Both the position numbers and the translations under genes were made by a program. Below, one piece after another: positions 33,775 through 42,408 of a stretch of DNA of 64,000 nt. Positions within the stretch are counted from its first letter, which is position 1. Each line of letters opens with the position of its first letter. This stretch comes from Bradyrhizobium zhanjiangense (GTDB lineage Bacteria; Pseudomonadota; Alphaproteobacteria; Rhizobiales; Xanthobacteraceae): assembly GCF_004114935.1 (NCBI RefSeq), contig NZ_CP022221.1, positions 9,011,001 through 9,075,000 of the forward strand, given 5' to 3'. The notes below the pieces were generated by a model that was not told where the DNA came from, did not search any database, and saw only the letters and a list, made by a program, of their open reading frames with translations.

Positions 33775-34338
33775 CTAGGGTGCCAGCCGCGTGAAGACGT
33801 AATCGCGTCCTTCGGCGCGCGCTTCATGGCAGGCGAAGCAGGTGCGATGCTGGGCCGCGTCGACCGGCTTGCCGTCGATGAAACGGCCAAACCCCCAGCC
33901 GCCGGTGGCGGCGTATTTTTTGGAGTTCTTGACCATCACCTGGACCGTGGTGGCAGCGCCGGGAATCGTCGCGGACGCAAACTCGGGGGACTGTTTGCGC
34001 TTCCAGGCGCGCTTGACCAGAATGGTGCCGTCTGGGAACGGAAGCTTTCCGGCCTGATAGGCGTCGATTGCGGTCTGGTTGCCGACCACGGCGCGAAGTT
34101 CGTCGAGCGGCGCCGCCTCTTCGGCCGGCGCGATCAGTTCCCACTGTTTGTAGCCCGGCGGGATCGTGACGCCGAAGATCGGCGAGGCGTCCGCCGCGCT
34201 GCGTTCCACCGGCCCTTCCGCGGAGGCAATCGTGACGAGATACGGCACGCAGGTCAGGAGAATGACGAGGAGAACCATCGCCAGCACGATCATCGTGGCG
34301 TAGGGAGATTTCTTCTTTTCAGGTTCGGTTGGTGTCAT
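33775..34338 (-). CDS. Membrane-anchored cytochrome P460-family protein
   Basis: A 187-residue protein with a single N-terminal membrane segment (ATMIVLAMVLLVILLTCVPY) and a periplasmic cytochrome P460 domain. The C-terminus carries a CxxCH heme-binding site (CFACH, C167-C170-H171) followed by EARAEGRDYVFTRL. P460-type proteins oxidise hydroxylamine or bind NO, using a heme crosslinked to a lysine; I cannot locate that lysine with certainty, and K139-K141 are candidates. It is the last gene of a three-gene leftward cassette, 72 bases after the hydrolase gene. Confidence 0.82.
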   Translation of the reverse strand: MTPTEPEKKKSPYATMIVLAMVLLVILLTCVPYLVTIASAEGPVERSAADASPIFGVTIPPGYKQWELIAPAEEAAPLDELRAVVGNQTAIDAYQAGKLPFPDGTILVKRAWKRKQSPEFASATIPGAATTVQVMVKNSKKYAATGGWGFGRFIDGKPVDAAQHRTCFACHEARAEGRDYVFTRLAP

Positions 34339-34410
34339 GACGTTTCATCAAGCTGGGTTCGACGGGCGATCCTCGGTCCAGCCCGGCTGGACCGAGATGC
34401 TGACAGATGC

Positions 34411-35439
34411 TCAGGCGCCATCGGCGTCGATGACGGCCTTGGCAAAGGCTTGCGGTGCTTCCTGCGGCAAATTGTGGCCGATGCCGCCGGCGATCAGGCG
34501 AAACTCGTATCGGCCTGAGAATTTCTTGGCATAGGCGCTCGGGTCGGGATGCGGCGCGCCGTTGGCGTCGCCTTCCATCGTGATCGTCGGCACGTCGATG
34601 ATGGGAGCTGCCGCGAGCTTCTTTTCGAGATGCTCGTATTTGGCCTCGCCCTGGGCAAGCCCGAGCCGCCAGCGGTAATTGTGGATCGTGATCGCGACAT
34701 GATCCTTGTTGTCGAGCGCCGCCGCGCTTCGATCGAAGGTGGCGTCGTCGAACTTCCACTGCGGCGAGGCGAGCTTCCAGATCAGCCTGGCGAAATCGTG
34801 CGTGTACTTCTCGTATCCGGCGCGGCCGCGCTCGGTCGCGAAATAAAACTGATACCACCATTGCAGCTCGGCCTGCGGCGGCAATGGTGCATTGCCTGCG
34901 GCCTGGCTGGCGATCAGATAGCCGCTGACCGATACCAGCGCGCGGCAGCGGTCCGGCCACAGCGCGGCGATGATGTCCGCGGTGCGCGCGCCCCAGTCGA
35001 AGCCAGCGACAACGGCCTTCTTGATATCGAGCTTGTCCATCAGCGCGATGATGTCCGCGGCCATCGCAGCTGGCTCGCCGTTGCGCGGCGTCTCGCTGGA
35101 GAGGAAATGCGTCGTGCCATAGCCGCGCAGATAAGGAATGATCACGCGATAACCGGCCTTTGCCAGGATCGGCGCGACATCGACGAAGGCGTGAATGTCG
35201 TAGGGCCAGCCGTGCAGCAGGATCGCTACGGGACCGTTCGAGGGACCCGCCTCCGCATAGCCGACGCTGAGAACGCCGGCATCGATCTGCTTGATCGTGC
35301 CGAAGGACGCATTCGATGCGGAGGATCGCGGCGCTTCCGTCTCGGCGCGGGCGAGGTCGATCACGCCGAGACCAATGGCAACGGTTCCCGCAGCGACGCC
35401 AAAGAACTTGCGGCGATGCTGGTCGATGATCTGCTTCAT
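34411..35439 (-). CDS. Exported alpha/beta hydrolase, epoxide-hydrolase type
   Basis: A 342-residue alpha/beta hydrolase. The N-terminus HRRKFFGVAAGTVAIGLG resembles a twin-arginine signal (RR followed by FF), so export of the folded enzyme is likely. The oxyanion region is LLHGWP (residues 74-79), the nucleophile elbow GFDWGART puts D148 at the active site as in epoxide hydrolases and haloalkane dehalogenases, and the C-terminal GIGHNLPQEAP holds the histidine. It lies between an ohr-like gene (33 bases upstream) and the P460 gene in one operon. Substrate unknown. Confidence 0.87.
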   Translation of the reverse strand: MKQIIDQHRRKFFGVAAGTVAIGLGVIDLARAETEAPRSSASNASFGTIKQIDAGVLSVGYAEAGPSNGPVAILLHGWPYDIHAFVDVAPILAKAGYRVIIPYLRGYGTTHFLSSETPRNGEPAAMAADIIALMDKLDIKKAVVAGFDWGARTADIIAALWPDRCRALVSVSGYLIASQAAGNAPLPPQAELQWWYQFYFATERGRAGYEKYTHDFARLIWKLASPQWKFDDATFDRSAAALDNKDHVAITIHNYRWRLGLAQGEAKYEHLEKKLAAAPIIDVPTITMEGDANGAPHPDPSAYAKKFSGRYEFRLIAGGIGHNLPQEAPQAFAKAVIDADGA

Positions 35440-35472
35440 GGTGGTGCTCCCTTTGGGGTAGATGATGGTGCG

Positions 35473-35892
35473 TCAGATCAGCGCGACCGTGACGTCGATG
35501 TTGCCGCGGACGGCCTTGGAATAGGGGCAGGTTTGATGCGCTTCATCGACGATGCCGCGCGCGATCTCGCGATCGAGACCCGGCAGACTGACATTGAGGC
35601 GCGCCCTCAGCGAGTACGCGCCCTCGTCGAGCACGAGATCGATCTCCGCATCGATCGCGCACTTCCTGGGAATATCCATCTTGCGCTTGCGCGCGGCGAT
35701 CTCCATCGCGCCTTCGAAACAGGCCGACCAGCCGGCCGCGAACAATTGCTCGGGATTGGTGCCGATGCCTGCACGGCCCGGCGGCGACAGCTTGACGTCG
35801 AGGCGACCGTCGGAACTGCGCGATATGCCGTCGTGTCGACCGCCGCTGGTGTGTGTCTTGGCCGTGTAAAGCAATTTTGCCGCTTGCGTCAT
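35473..35892 (-). CDS. Ohr/OsmC-family peroxiredoxin, organic hydroperoxide resistance
   Basis: A 139-residue Ohr-type thiol peroxidase that reduces organic hydroperoxides with lipoyl-type reductants. The two active-site cysteines are present: C58 in GWSACFEGA and C122 in TCPYSKA. The start at 35892 has AAGGAG seven bases before it; the frame to 35916 lacks one. It is first in a leftward operon with the exported hydrolase and the P460 protein, divergent from a winged-helix ATPase rather than the usual OhrR MarR-type repressor, which is not seen nearby. Confidence 0.92.
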   Translation of the reverse strand: MTQAAKLLYTAKTHTSGGRHDGISRSSDGRLDVKLSPPGRAGIGTNPEQLFAAGWSACFEGAMEIAARKRKMDIPRKCAIDAEIDLVLDEGAYSLRARLNVSLPGLDREIARGIVDEAHQTCPYSKAVRGNIDVTVALI

Positions 35893-35952
35893 GAAGCTCT
35901 CCTTGCCGTCGCGCAACTGACTAGCAGCGGCTGCCGCAGGACACCCGTTTGG

Positions 35953-35994
35953 AGTTGTGAGAAGTTGTGAGGCCTCAGTTCGCGCGCCTCACAA
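35953..35994. promoter_or_regulatory. Direct and inverted TTGTGAG repeats, candidate operator
   Basis: AGTTGTGAG occurs at 35953-35961 and again at 35963-35971 (10-base period). TTGTGAGGC (35965-35973) also pairs with GCCTCACAA at 35986-35994, a nine-base perfect inverted repeat. The cluster lies in the divergent gap between the ohr operon (start 35892) and the winged-helix ATPase regulator (start 36092), about 60 and 98 bases from the two starts. The 10-base period suits an OmpR-type winged helix. Binding is inferred. Confidence 0.6.
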
Positions 35995-36091
35995 AGGCCT
36001 GCATCCACGGTCTGATGCCGATGCAGGGAGACGCCTTGCCCGATCACAACCATCTGCTATCGGGGCCCCCGGAAAGGATCAGGATTTCGCC

Positions 36092-38932
36092 ATGACTGAA
36101 CCGGCCGGGTCTGCGGTGCGAGCCCTATCGTTCGGGCCATTCACCGTGACGCCGCATGAACGGCTGGTGACGCGCGACGGCGTCGCGCTGCCGCTCGGCG
36201 CGAAAGCCTTCGACATGCTGATCGCGCTGATGTCGCGGCCGAACCAGGTCGTCAGCAAGTGGGATTTGATGGCGCTGGTGTGGCCCGGCCTGACCGTTGA
36301 AGAAGCCAGTTTGCGTTTTCACATCGCAGCTCTTCGTAAGGCGCTCGGCGACGGCAAGGACGGCGCACGCTACATCACCACGCTGTCCGGCCGCGGTTAT
36401 TGCTTCGTGGCGCCGATCTCGCAGGCCGCTATCCCGGCAGAGCGGCGCCCGGCGCCGCAGGGTGGCCTGTCGCCGGTGAAGCTGCCGAACCGGCTGCAAC
36501 GGATGGTCGGACGCGACGATGCGATCGCCGCCGTCTCGGACAAACTCATCGCCTCGCGCTTCGTCACGATCGCCGGCCCCGGCGGCGTCGGCAAGACTGC
36601 CGTGGCGATCGCGATCGCGCACGACCTGCTCGAGACCTTCGCCGATGCCGCTCACTTCGTCGATCTTGCCGCGCTCAGCGATCCCGATCTCGTGATCACC
36701 TCGATCCTGCTGATGCTGGGCTTGCCGGCGCAGACCGACGATCCCTTGCCCGCACTGCTCGCGCATCTCCACGACAAGAGGATGCTGCTGATCCTCGACA
36801 ATTGCGAGCACGTCATCACTGCCGTGGCGCCGCTGGCTGCGGAGATCTTCCACGCCGCGCCGCATGTCCATATCCTGGCCACGAGCCGCGAAGCCCTGCG
36901 CGTCGAGGGCGAGCAGGTCTATCGATTGGCGCCGCTCGCCGTTCCGCCGGACGGCTCCGGGCTCACGGTCGCTGCCGCGCGGACCTATCCCGCCCTGCAA
37001 CTGTTCCTCGAACGTGCCACCGCCAGCGGCGCGCAGATCGCGCTCGACGATGCCAATGCCGCGATCATCGCAAGGATCTGCCGCAAGCTCGACGGCATGG
37101 CCCTGGCGATCGAGCTCGCCGCCGGACGGGTCGAAGCCTATGGCCTGGAGCAGACGGCAACGCTGCTCGACGAACGCCTCAATCTGCTCTGGCAGGGCCA
37201 GCGCACCGCGCCGCCGCGACAGAAGACGTTGCAGGCGACCCTGGACTGGAGCTACGAGCTCCTGTCCGACACCGAGCGCCTGGTGCTGCGCCGGCTTGCG
37301 GTGTTCGCCGGGCACTTCACCATCGACGCCGCACTCGAGGTCGTGCCGGACGAACGCGTCGATCGCTCCCACCTGTTCGACGCCATCGACAGCCTCGTCG
37401 CCAAGTCCATGGTCGCGCCGCGACCGATCGGCGCCATGATGCGCTACCGCCTGCTCGACACCACGCGCGCCTATTTGCTCGAGATCGAGCCGAACGACGC
37501 GGCACTCGCCGCACGTCATGCCACCTACTACCGGCAATGGCTGGAGCAGGCCGGCTCGACATGGGCCATGGTGCCGAGCGCCGACGAACGGGCGATCCAC
37601 TTCTCCGCACTTCACAACGTGCGCGCCGCGCTGGACTGGTGCTTCGGCACGAACGGCAACGCCAGTATCGGCATTGCGCTCGTCGCTGCGGCGGCACCGA
37701 TCTTCCTCGCCATGTCGCTCCTGATCGAATGCCGGCGTTGGTCGGAACGGGCGCTGCTTGCGATCGATCCCTCCTCGCGCGGCAGCACTGAGGAAATGCA
37801 CATCCAGGCTGCCCTCGGCCTCACCTTGATGTTCACGCGGGGCGGCAGCGAAGCGGCGCGCGCCGCCCTGAGCCGGGGCCTTGCGATCGCCGAGGCGCGT
37901 GGCGACGAGATCAACCGGCTCCAGCTGCTCGGCCGCATGCATATCTTCCACGAGCGGATGGGAGAGTTCGACGCCGCGCTCGGTTACGCCCGGCAGAGCC
38001 TTGCCGTCGCCGAGGCGCTCGGCGATGCGGCCTCGATCGCACTCGCCCATTCGCTTCTGGGCGTCTCGCTGCATCTGGCCGGCGAGCATCGCGATGCGCT
38101 GACGATGCTGGAGGCCGCCTGGCAGGGGCCGGGCACGGAACGGATCAGCACGGTCTACGGCTTCGATCATCGCAACCGGGCCGGCATTTCGCTCGCACGA
38201 GAGCTTTGGCTGCAGGGCCGGCCCGCGCAGGCGCAGCGGCTGGCGCGGCAGACGGTCACCGAAGCCGCGCAGATGGATCATCCGATCACGCTCTGCATCG
38301 CGCTGATCTGGGCGGTCTCGATCGACCTCTGGAACGGAGACCTCGACGGCGCGGAAGCGAACATCGACCGCTTCATCGCACACGCCGAATCGCGCTCGAT
38401 GGGCCCGTACCTCGCGGTCGGCCGAGGCGTCAAAGGCGAGCTGGCAATCCGGCGGGGAAACGCCGCCGCCGGCGTCGAGACGATCAGGGCTTGTCTGCGC
38501 GAGCTCCACGACGCCGGCTACGAGCTGCTCACCACGACCTTCAACGTCGCGATGGTTCAGGGCTTGTTGGCACTCGGACAGATCGAGCAGAGTGCGCGCC
38601 TGGTCGATGATGCGATCCGCCTCGTCGAGCAAAGCGGCGATCACCTCTACATGCCGGAGCTCTTGCGGATGAAAGGCAGAGTTCTGTTGTCGCTACCGCA
38701 GCCGAAGTCTGAGCAAGCAGAGGTCTATTTGATGCAATCCCTGGATTTGAGTCGCCGCAAAGGCGCAAAAGCCTGGGAGCTGCGGGCCGCGATCGATCTT
38801 GCCGGGCTATTTGCCGAACGCGGGCAGCGCGAGGAGGCGAAGCGATCACTTCGATCGGCCCTTGATAGCTTTGTCGAGCGCTCGGACTCGGCGGACATCC
38901 GCGCCGCCAGCACGCTTCTACGAACATTATGA
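36092..38932 (+). CDS. Winged-helix / NTPase / TPR transcriptional regulator
   Basis: A 946-residue soluble regulator. Residues about 8-105 are an OmpR-type winged helix (ALPLGAKAFDMLIALMSRPN, RGYCFVAPI). An NB-ARC-like STAND ATPase follows, with Walker A GPGGVGKTAVAIA near 163-175 and Walker B RMLLILDNCEH near 229. TPR-like repeats fill residues about 480-946. STAND proteins of this sort are signal-triggered switches. The ATG at 36092 follows GGAAAGGATCAGG; the longer frame to 35957 is less likely. It is divergent from the ohr - hydrolase - P460 operon and is the probable regulator of it. Confidence 0.86.
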   Translation: MTEPAGSAVRALSFGPFTVTPHERLVTRDGVALPLGAKAFDMLIALMSRPNQVVSKWDLMALVWPGLTVEEASLRFHIAALRKALGDGKDGARYITTLSGRGYCFVAPISQAAIPAERRPAPQGGLSPVKLPNRLQRMVGRDDAIAAVSDKLIASRFVTIAGPGGVGKTAVAIAIAHDLLETFADAAHFVDLAALSDPDLVITSILLMLGLPAQTDDPLPALLAHLHDKRMLLILDNCEHVITAVAPLAAEIFHAAPHVHILATSREALRVEGEQVYRLAPLAVPPDGSGLTVAAARTYPALQLFLERATASGAQIALDDANAAIIARICRKLDGMALAIELAAGRVEAYGLEQTATLLDERLNLLWQGQRTAPPRQKTLQATLDWSYELLSDTERLVLRRLAVFAGHFTIDAALEVVPDERVDRSHLFDAIDSLVAKSMVAPRPIGAMMRYRLLDTTRAYLLEIEPNDAALAARHATYYRQWLEQAGSTWAMVPSADERAIHFSALHNVRAALDWCFGTNGNASIGIALVAAAAPIFLAMSLLIECRRWSERALLAIDPSSRGSTEEMHIQAALGLTLMFTRGGSEAARAALSRGLAIAEARGDEINRLQLLGRMHIFHERMGEFDAALGYARQSLAVAEALGDAASIALAHSLLGVSLHLAGEHRDALTMLEAAWQGPGTERISTVYGFDHRNRAGISLARELWLQGRPAQAQRLARQTVTEAAQMDHPITLCIALIWAVSIDLWNGDLDGAEANIDRFIAHAESRSMGPYLAVGRGVKGELAIRRGNAAAGVETIRACLRELHDAGYELLTTTFNVAMVQGLLALGQIEQSARLVDDAIRLVEQSGDHLYMPELLRMKGRVLLSLPQPKSEQAEVYLMQSLDLSRRKGAKAWELRAAIDLAGLFAERGQREEAKRSLRSALDSFVERSDSADIRAASTLLRTL

Positions 38933-38967
38933 CGATAATGGCACTGCCAATGCGCCGTATCCGGCTC

Positions 38968-39098
38968 GTTATCCTGAGGCGCGAGTGACACGATGCGCAG
39001 CATCGCGCCGGGAGCCTCGAAGGATGAACGGCCAAGGAGACAGCCGGGCCGTTCATCCTTCGAGGCCTCCGCTACGCTCCGGCACCTCAGGATGACGG
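38968..39098. repeat. Intergenic palindromic repeat, family D
   Basis: The ends read cgttatcctgaggcgcgagt and its relative ctcaggatgacg; the inner arms have ttcgaaggatgaa-like sequence (tcgaaggatgaacggc and gccgttcatccttcga). This is the common Bradyrhizobium repeat of the atcctgaggtgc type. It lies between convergent stops of the STAND regulator and the response regulator. Confidence 0.85.
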
Positions 39099-39111
39099 AT
39101 ATGACCGGCCC

Positions 39112-39783
39112 TCACCCCGTCGGGGTGCCCTGCTTCCATTGGCCGCCGGCGATTTTCGCGGCGGCGATCACCGCCTGGGTGCGGCTCTCGACGCCGAGCT
39201 TTTGCAGGATGGCCGAGACGTGCGCCTTGATGGTGGCCTCGGAGACGCCGAGCTCGTAGGCGATCTGCTTGTTGAGGAGGCCCTCCGACAGCATCATCAG
39301 GACCCGGACCTGTTGCGGCGTCAGCGTCACCAGGCGATCGCGGAGGCGCGTCATGTCGGGGTCGGACGCGGCCGACAGATCGGTGTCGGCGGGAACCCAG
39401 ACGTCGCCTTCCATCACCTTGAGGATGGCGTCGCGCAGCGTCTCGACACCGAACCGCTTCGGGATGAAGCCGGAGGCGCCGAAATCGAGCGAGCGGCGGA
39501 TCGTGGCGCTGTCGTCGGAGGCCGAGACGATCACGACCGGAATCGCCGGATATTGCGCGCGCAGATAGATCAGGCCGGAAAAGCCGGAGATTCCGGGCAT
39601 CGAGAGGTCGAGCAGAACCAGATCCACGTCGGAGGTCTGTTCCAGCAGCTTGGTCAGATCCTCGAACGATCCGGCCTCGTCGATCCTGGCCGAGGTCAGG
39701 ACGCCCGCCACCGCCTGTCGCAGCGCATCGCGGAACAGGGGATGATCATCGGCAATGACGAGATGGGTCGTGGGAGCGTTCAT
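39112..39783 (-). CDS. NarL/LuxR-type response regulator
   Basis: A 223-residue two-domain response regulator. The receiver has the acidic pair D12 and D13, phosphoacceptor D59 (VLLDLSMPG) and K109 (SGFIPKR). The output is a LuxR-type helix-turn-helix (TPQQVRVLMMLSEGLLNKQI, ELGVSEATIKAHVSAIL). It belongs to the group containing CrbR/ErdR/AgmR, which often work with symporter-type histidine kinases. It is divergent from an MHS transporter, with 294 bases between starts that hold a 17-base palindrome. The partner kinase may be the one at 30.2 kb, which is not certain. Confidence 0.9.
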   Translation of the reverse strand: MNAPTTHLVIADDHPLFRDALRQAVAGVLTSARIDEAGSFEDLTKLLEQTSDVDLVLLDLSMPGISGFSGLIYLRAQYPAIPVVIVSASDDSATIRRSLDFGASGFIPKRFGVETLRDAILKVMEGDVWVPADTDLSAASDPDMTRLRDRLVTLTPQQVRVLMMLSEGLLNKQIAYELGVSEATIKAHVSAILQKLGVESRTQAVIAAAKIAGGQWKQGTPTG

Positions 39784-39877
39784 CGTTCTCTTGCTGTCGT
39801 TCGCGACCGGCCGGCGAGTCGATGCGGCGGCGGGTCAATTCTTCCCTGCCCGGCCGTGGCATGCAAGTGCACATTAT

Positions 39878-39894
39878 CCCTTTGCTGCAAAGGG
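39878..39894. promoter_or_regulatory. 17-base perfect palindrome, candidate response-regulator operator
   Basis: CCCTTTGC-T-GCAAAGGG is perfectly symmetric around a central T. It lies 95 bases from the response-regulator start and 184 bases before the transporter start, in their shared divergent region. It is not part of any repeat family in the window. A role as operator for a dimeric regulator, such as the adjacent NarL-type protein, is inferred. Confidence 0.55.
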
Positions 39895-40077
39895 GTTAAT
39901 CCGCAACCTCGTCCGGCCGCGCCGCACCCGATACCAGCACCGTCAGCTGCGCGTCAGTGCGCAAGGCCAAAAGTCGTATTGGGGAGGGTTTCACGGCGAT
40001 GTTACCTTAACGATCAGGTCGCCCGGCTTTCCGACAGCAGCCGGGTTGCGAAACAACCGTTTGGGGAGCGAAAACTG

Positions 40078-41712
40078 ATGACCATGGCTGCGACCGCGGA
40101 CGGGACCGTCCGCACCCGAGGGATGACTGGCGAAGAGCGAAAGGTCATTTTCGCCTCTTCACTTGGCACCGTCTTCGAGTGGTACGATTTCTACATCTAC
40201 GGCACGCTCGGCGCCTTCCTGGCAAAATACTTCTTCTCAAACGTGCCGCCGAATGTCGGCTTCATCTTCGCACTGCTCGCCTTCGCAGCCGGCTTTGCAG
40301 TCCGCCCCTTCGGCGCACTGATCTTCGGCCGGCTCGGCGACATGATCGGCCGCAAATACACGTTCCTCGTCACCATGACGCTGATGGGCGTCGGCACCTT
40401 CTTCATCGGTCTGCTGCCGGGCTATGCGAGCTGGGGCCTCGCCGCGCCGATCGTGCTGATTGGTCTGCGCCTGATCCAGGGCCTGGCACTCGGCGGTGAA
40501 TATGGCGGTGCGGCGACTTACGTTGCCGAACATGCTCCGCAGAACCGGCGTGGCTATTACACGTCGTGGATTCAGACCACCGCGACGCTCGGTCTGTTTC
40601 TGGCGCTGCTGCTGATCCTCGGCATCCGCACCGCGATGGGCGAAGAGGCATTCGGCGATTGGGGTTGGCGCATTCCGTTCCTGCTCTCAGGCGTCCTGCT
40701 GGCGGTTTCGATCTGGATCCGCTTGAGCCTGAACGAGTCGCCGGTGTTCCAGCGCATGAAGGAAGAGGGCAAGACCTCGAAGCGCCCGCTCACCGAAGCC
40801 TTCGGCGAATGGAGCAATGCCAAGATCGCTATCTTGGCGCTGTTTGGCGCCACGGCCGGTGAAGCGGTGGTGTGGTACGGCGGACAGTTCTATGCCCTGT
40901 TCTTCCTCACCCAGACCCTGAAGGTACCGGCCGTGCCGGCGCAGATCATGATCGTGGTTGCGCTCGCCCTGGGCACGCCCTTCTTCATCATCTTCGGAAT
41001 TTTGTCCGACAAGATCGGCCGCAAGCCGATCATCCTCGCCGGCTTCCTGCTTGCGATGGTGACCTACTTCCCGATCTTCAAGGGCATCACCCACTTCGCC
41101 AATCCGAAGCTCGAAGCAGCGCTGGCAGCCTCGCCAGTGACGGTGATCGCCGACCCCAGCGAGTGCTCGTTCCAGTTCAAGGCAACCGGCACTGAGAAGT
41201 TCACCACCGGCTGCGACATCGCCAAGGCCGCACTGGTGAACTTGTCGGTGAACTACCAGAACCAGGATGCGCCGAAGGGCACGGCGGCGACGGTCAAGAT
41301 CGGCGAGCAGACGCTCACGTCCACCTCGCCCGATTTCGCCAAGGCTTTGCCCGCAGCGATCAAGGCTCATGGCTATCCGGCTTCCGCCGATCCGAACGAC
41401 ATCAACTATGTCATGACGACGGTCCTGCTCTGGATTCTCGTGATTTACGTGACGCTGGTCTACGCGCCGATCGCCGCCTGGCTGGTTGAGCTGTTCCCGA
41501 GCCGAATCCGCTACAGCGGCATGTCGCTGCCCTACCACATCGGCAACGGCTGGTTCGGCGGCTTCCTGCCGGCGACGGTGTTTGCGATCGTGGCTGCTAC
41601 CGGGAACATCTATTCCGGCCTGTGGTACCCGGTCGCCATTGCCGCGATGAGTCTGGTGATCGGTTTCCTGTTCCTGCCGGAAACCAAGGACGTCGACATC
41701 AAGCAGATCTAG
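40078..41712 (+). CDS. MHS-family major facilitator transporter
   Basis: A 544-residue metabolite/H+ symporter of the MHS group (relatives take up citrate, alpha-ketoglutarate, proline/betaine or shikimate). Twelve segments are predicted. The segments begin with GTVFEWYDFYIYGTLGAFLA and FAAGFAVRPFGALIFGRLGD, with the loop motif GRLGDMIGRKYTF. A long periplasmic insert of about 90 residues follows transmembrane segment 8-9 (SPVTVIADPSECSFQFKAT to HGYPASADPND), a mark of one MHS subgroup. ATG at 40078 or 40084. It is divergent from a response regulator and ends with a strong terminator. Confidence 0.9.
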   Translation: MTMAATADGTVRTRGMTGEERKVIFASSLGTVFEWYDFYIYGTLGAFLAKYFFSNVPPNVGFIFALLAFAAGFAVRPFGALIFGRLGDMIGRKYTFLVTMTLMGVGTFFIGLLPGYASWGLAAPIVLIGLRLIQGLALGGEYGGAATYVAEHAPQNRRGYYTSWIQTTATLGLFLALLLILGIRTAMGEEAFGDWGWRIPFLLSGVLLAVSIWIRLSLNESPVFQRMKEEGKTSKRPLTEAFGEWSNAKIAILALFGATAGEAVVWYGGQFYALFFLTQTLKVPAVPAQIMIVVALALGTPFFIIFGILSDKIGRKPIILAGFLLAMVTYFPIFKGITHFANPKLEAALAASPVTVIADPSECSFQFKATGTEKFTTGCDIAKAALVNLSVNYQNQDAPKGTAATVKIGEQTLTSTSPDFAKALPAAIKAHGYPASADPNDINYVMTTVLLWILVIYVTLVYAPIAAWLVELFPSRIRYSGMSLPYHIGNGWFGGFLPATVFAIVAATGNIYSGLWYPVAIAAMSLVIGFLFLPETKDVDIKQI

Positions 41713-41753
41713 TTGAGATCAGCCGGAATCAAGGCTCCGGCGATCAGACACGA

Positions 41754-41779
41754 ACGGCCGCGGATTCCGCGGCCGTTTT
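41754..41779 (+). terminator. Rho-independent terminator of the MHS transporter gene
   Basis: ACGGCCGCGG at 41754-41763 pairs with CCGCGGCCGT at 41767-41776 around a three-base loop, followed by TTT. It lies 41 bases after the stop and immediately precedes the end of the convergent YjbQ gene. Confidence 0.9.
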
Positions 41780-41781
41780 GC

Positions 41782-42255
41782 TTATGACGTCGCGCCGACG
41801 AACTGCAGTACCACCTCGCGCCGATGCGGCCGGCTGCGATGCTCGATCAGATAGATCGCCTGCCAGGTGCCGAGCGCGAGCTTGCCGTTCAGGACCGGGA
41901 CCTGGAGCGAGGCTCCCGTCAGCATCGTCTTGATATGCGCGGGCATGTCGTCGGGCCCCTCGGTGTCATGCATCCATCCGGCGTTCTCCGGCGCGAGCCG
42001 GGACAGCGCCGTGGCGAGATCGGCGAGCACGGAGGGGTCGGCATTCTCCTGGATCGTCAGCGAAGCCGAGGTGTGACGGATAAACAGCGTCAGCGCGCCG
42101 TCGCGCGCGTGAGCTTCGGCGATGAACTTGGCTGCCTCGCTGGTCAGATCGGTGAAGCCGCGGCCCGGCGTCTGCACGGTGAGCAGCGACGATGTGACGG
42201 CGGTGGCCTGCACCGACGAGGGCGCCGAACGCGTTACCGATTTGCCTAATGTCAT
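41782..42255 (-). CDS. YjbQ/UPF0047 family protein
   Basis: A 157-residue protein of the YjbQ (UPF0047) family. The conserved beta-trefoil-like core is clear: IRHTSASLTIQENADPSVL, then WMHDTEGPDDMPAHIKTML and LNGKLALGTWQAIYLIEHR. Family members form trimers; some have been reported to complement thiamin phosphate synthase activity, but the main role is unclear. The start at 42255 has GGAGG seven bases before; the longer frame crosses a palindromic repeat. It faces the MHS transporter. Confidence 0.9.
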   Translation of the reverse strand: MTLGKSVTRSAPSSVQATAVTSSLLTVQTPGRGFTDLTSEAAKFIAEAHARDGALTLFIRHTSASLTIQENADPSVLADLATALSRLAPENAGWMHDTEGPDDMPAHIKTMLTGASLQVPVLNGKLALGTWQAIYLIEHRSRPHRREVVLQFVGATS

Positions 42256-42277
42256 CGAAAATTCCTCCGGAAGCGCC

Positions 42278-42374
42278 GTAGGGTGGGCAAAGGCGCAAAG
42301 CGCCGTGCCCACGTCTTCCCTCGTCATCGTGGAAACATGGTGGGCACGGCGCAAGGCACCTTTGCCCACCCTAC
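42278..42374. repeat. Intergenic palindromic repeat, family E
   Basis: The ends read gtagggtgggcaaaggcgca and its complement ending tttgcccaccctac; the inner arms hold gccgtgcccac and gtgggcacggc. A second member lies at 63879. It lies in the leader region of the YjbQ gene, between it and the next gene. Confidence 0.9.
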
Positions 42375-42408
42375 AAGAGCTCAATGCTTTGGCCGCGCGA
42401 AGGGGTCC

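Noticed and set aside
36125..38644. Open frame of 839 codons on the minus strand
   Set aside because: Antisense to the STAND regulator gene, low-complexity and without motifs; it is a GC-skew shadow.
39139..40077. N-terminal extension of the MHS transporter frame
   Set aside because: It overlaps the divergent response-regulator gene and its promoter region; the family N-terminus starts at 40078.
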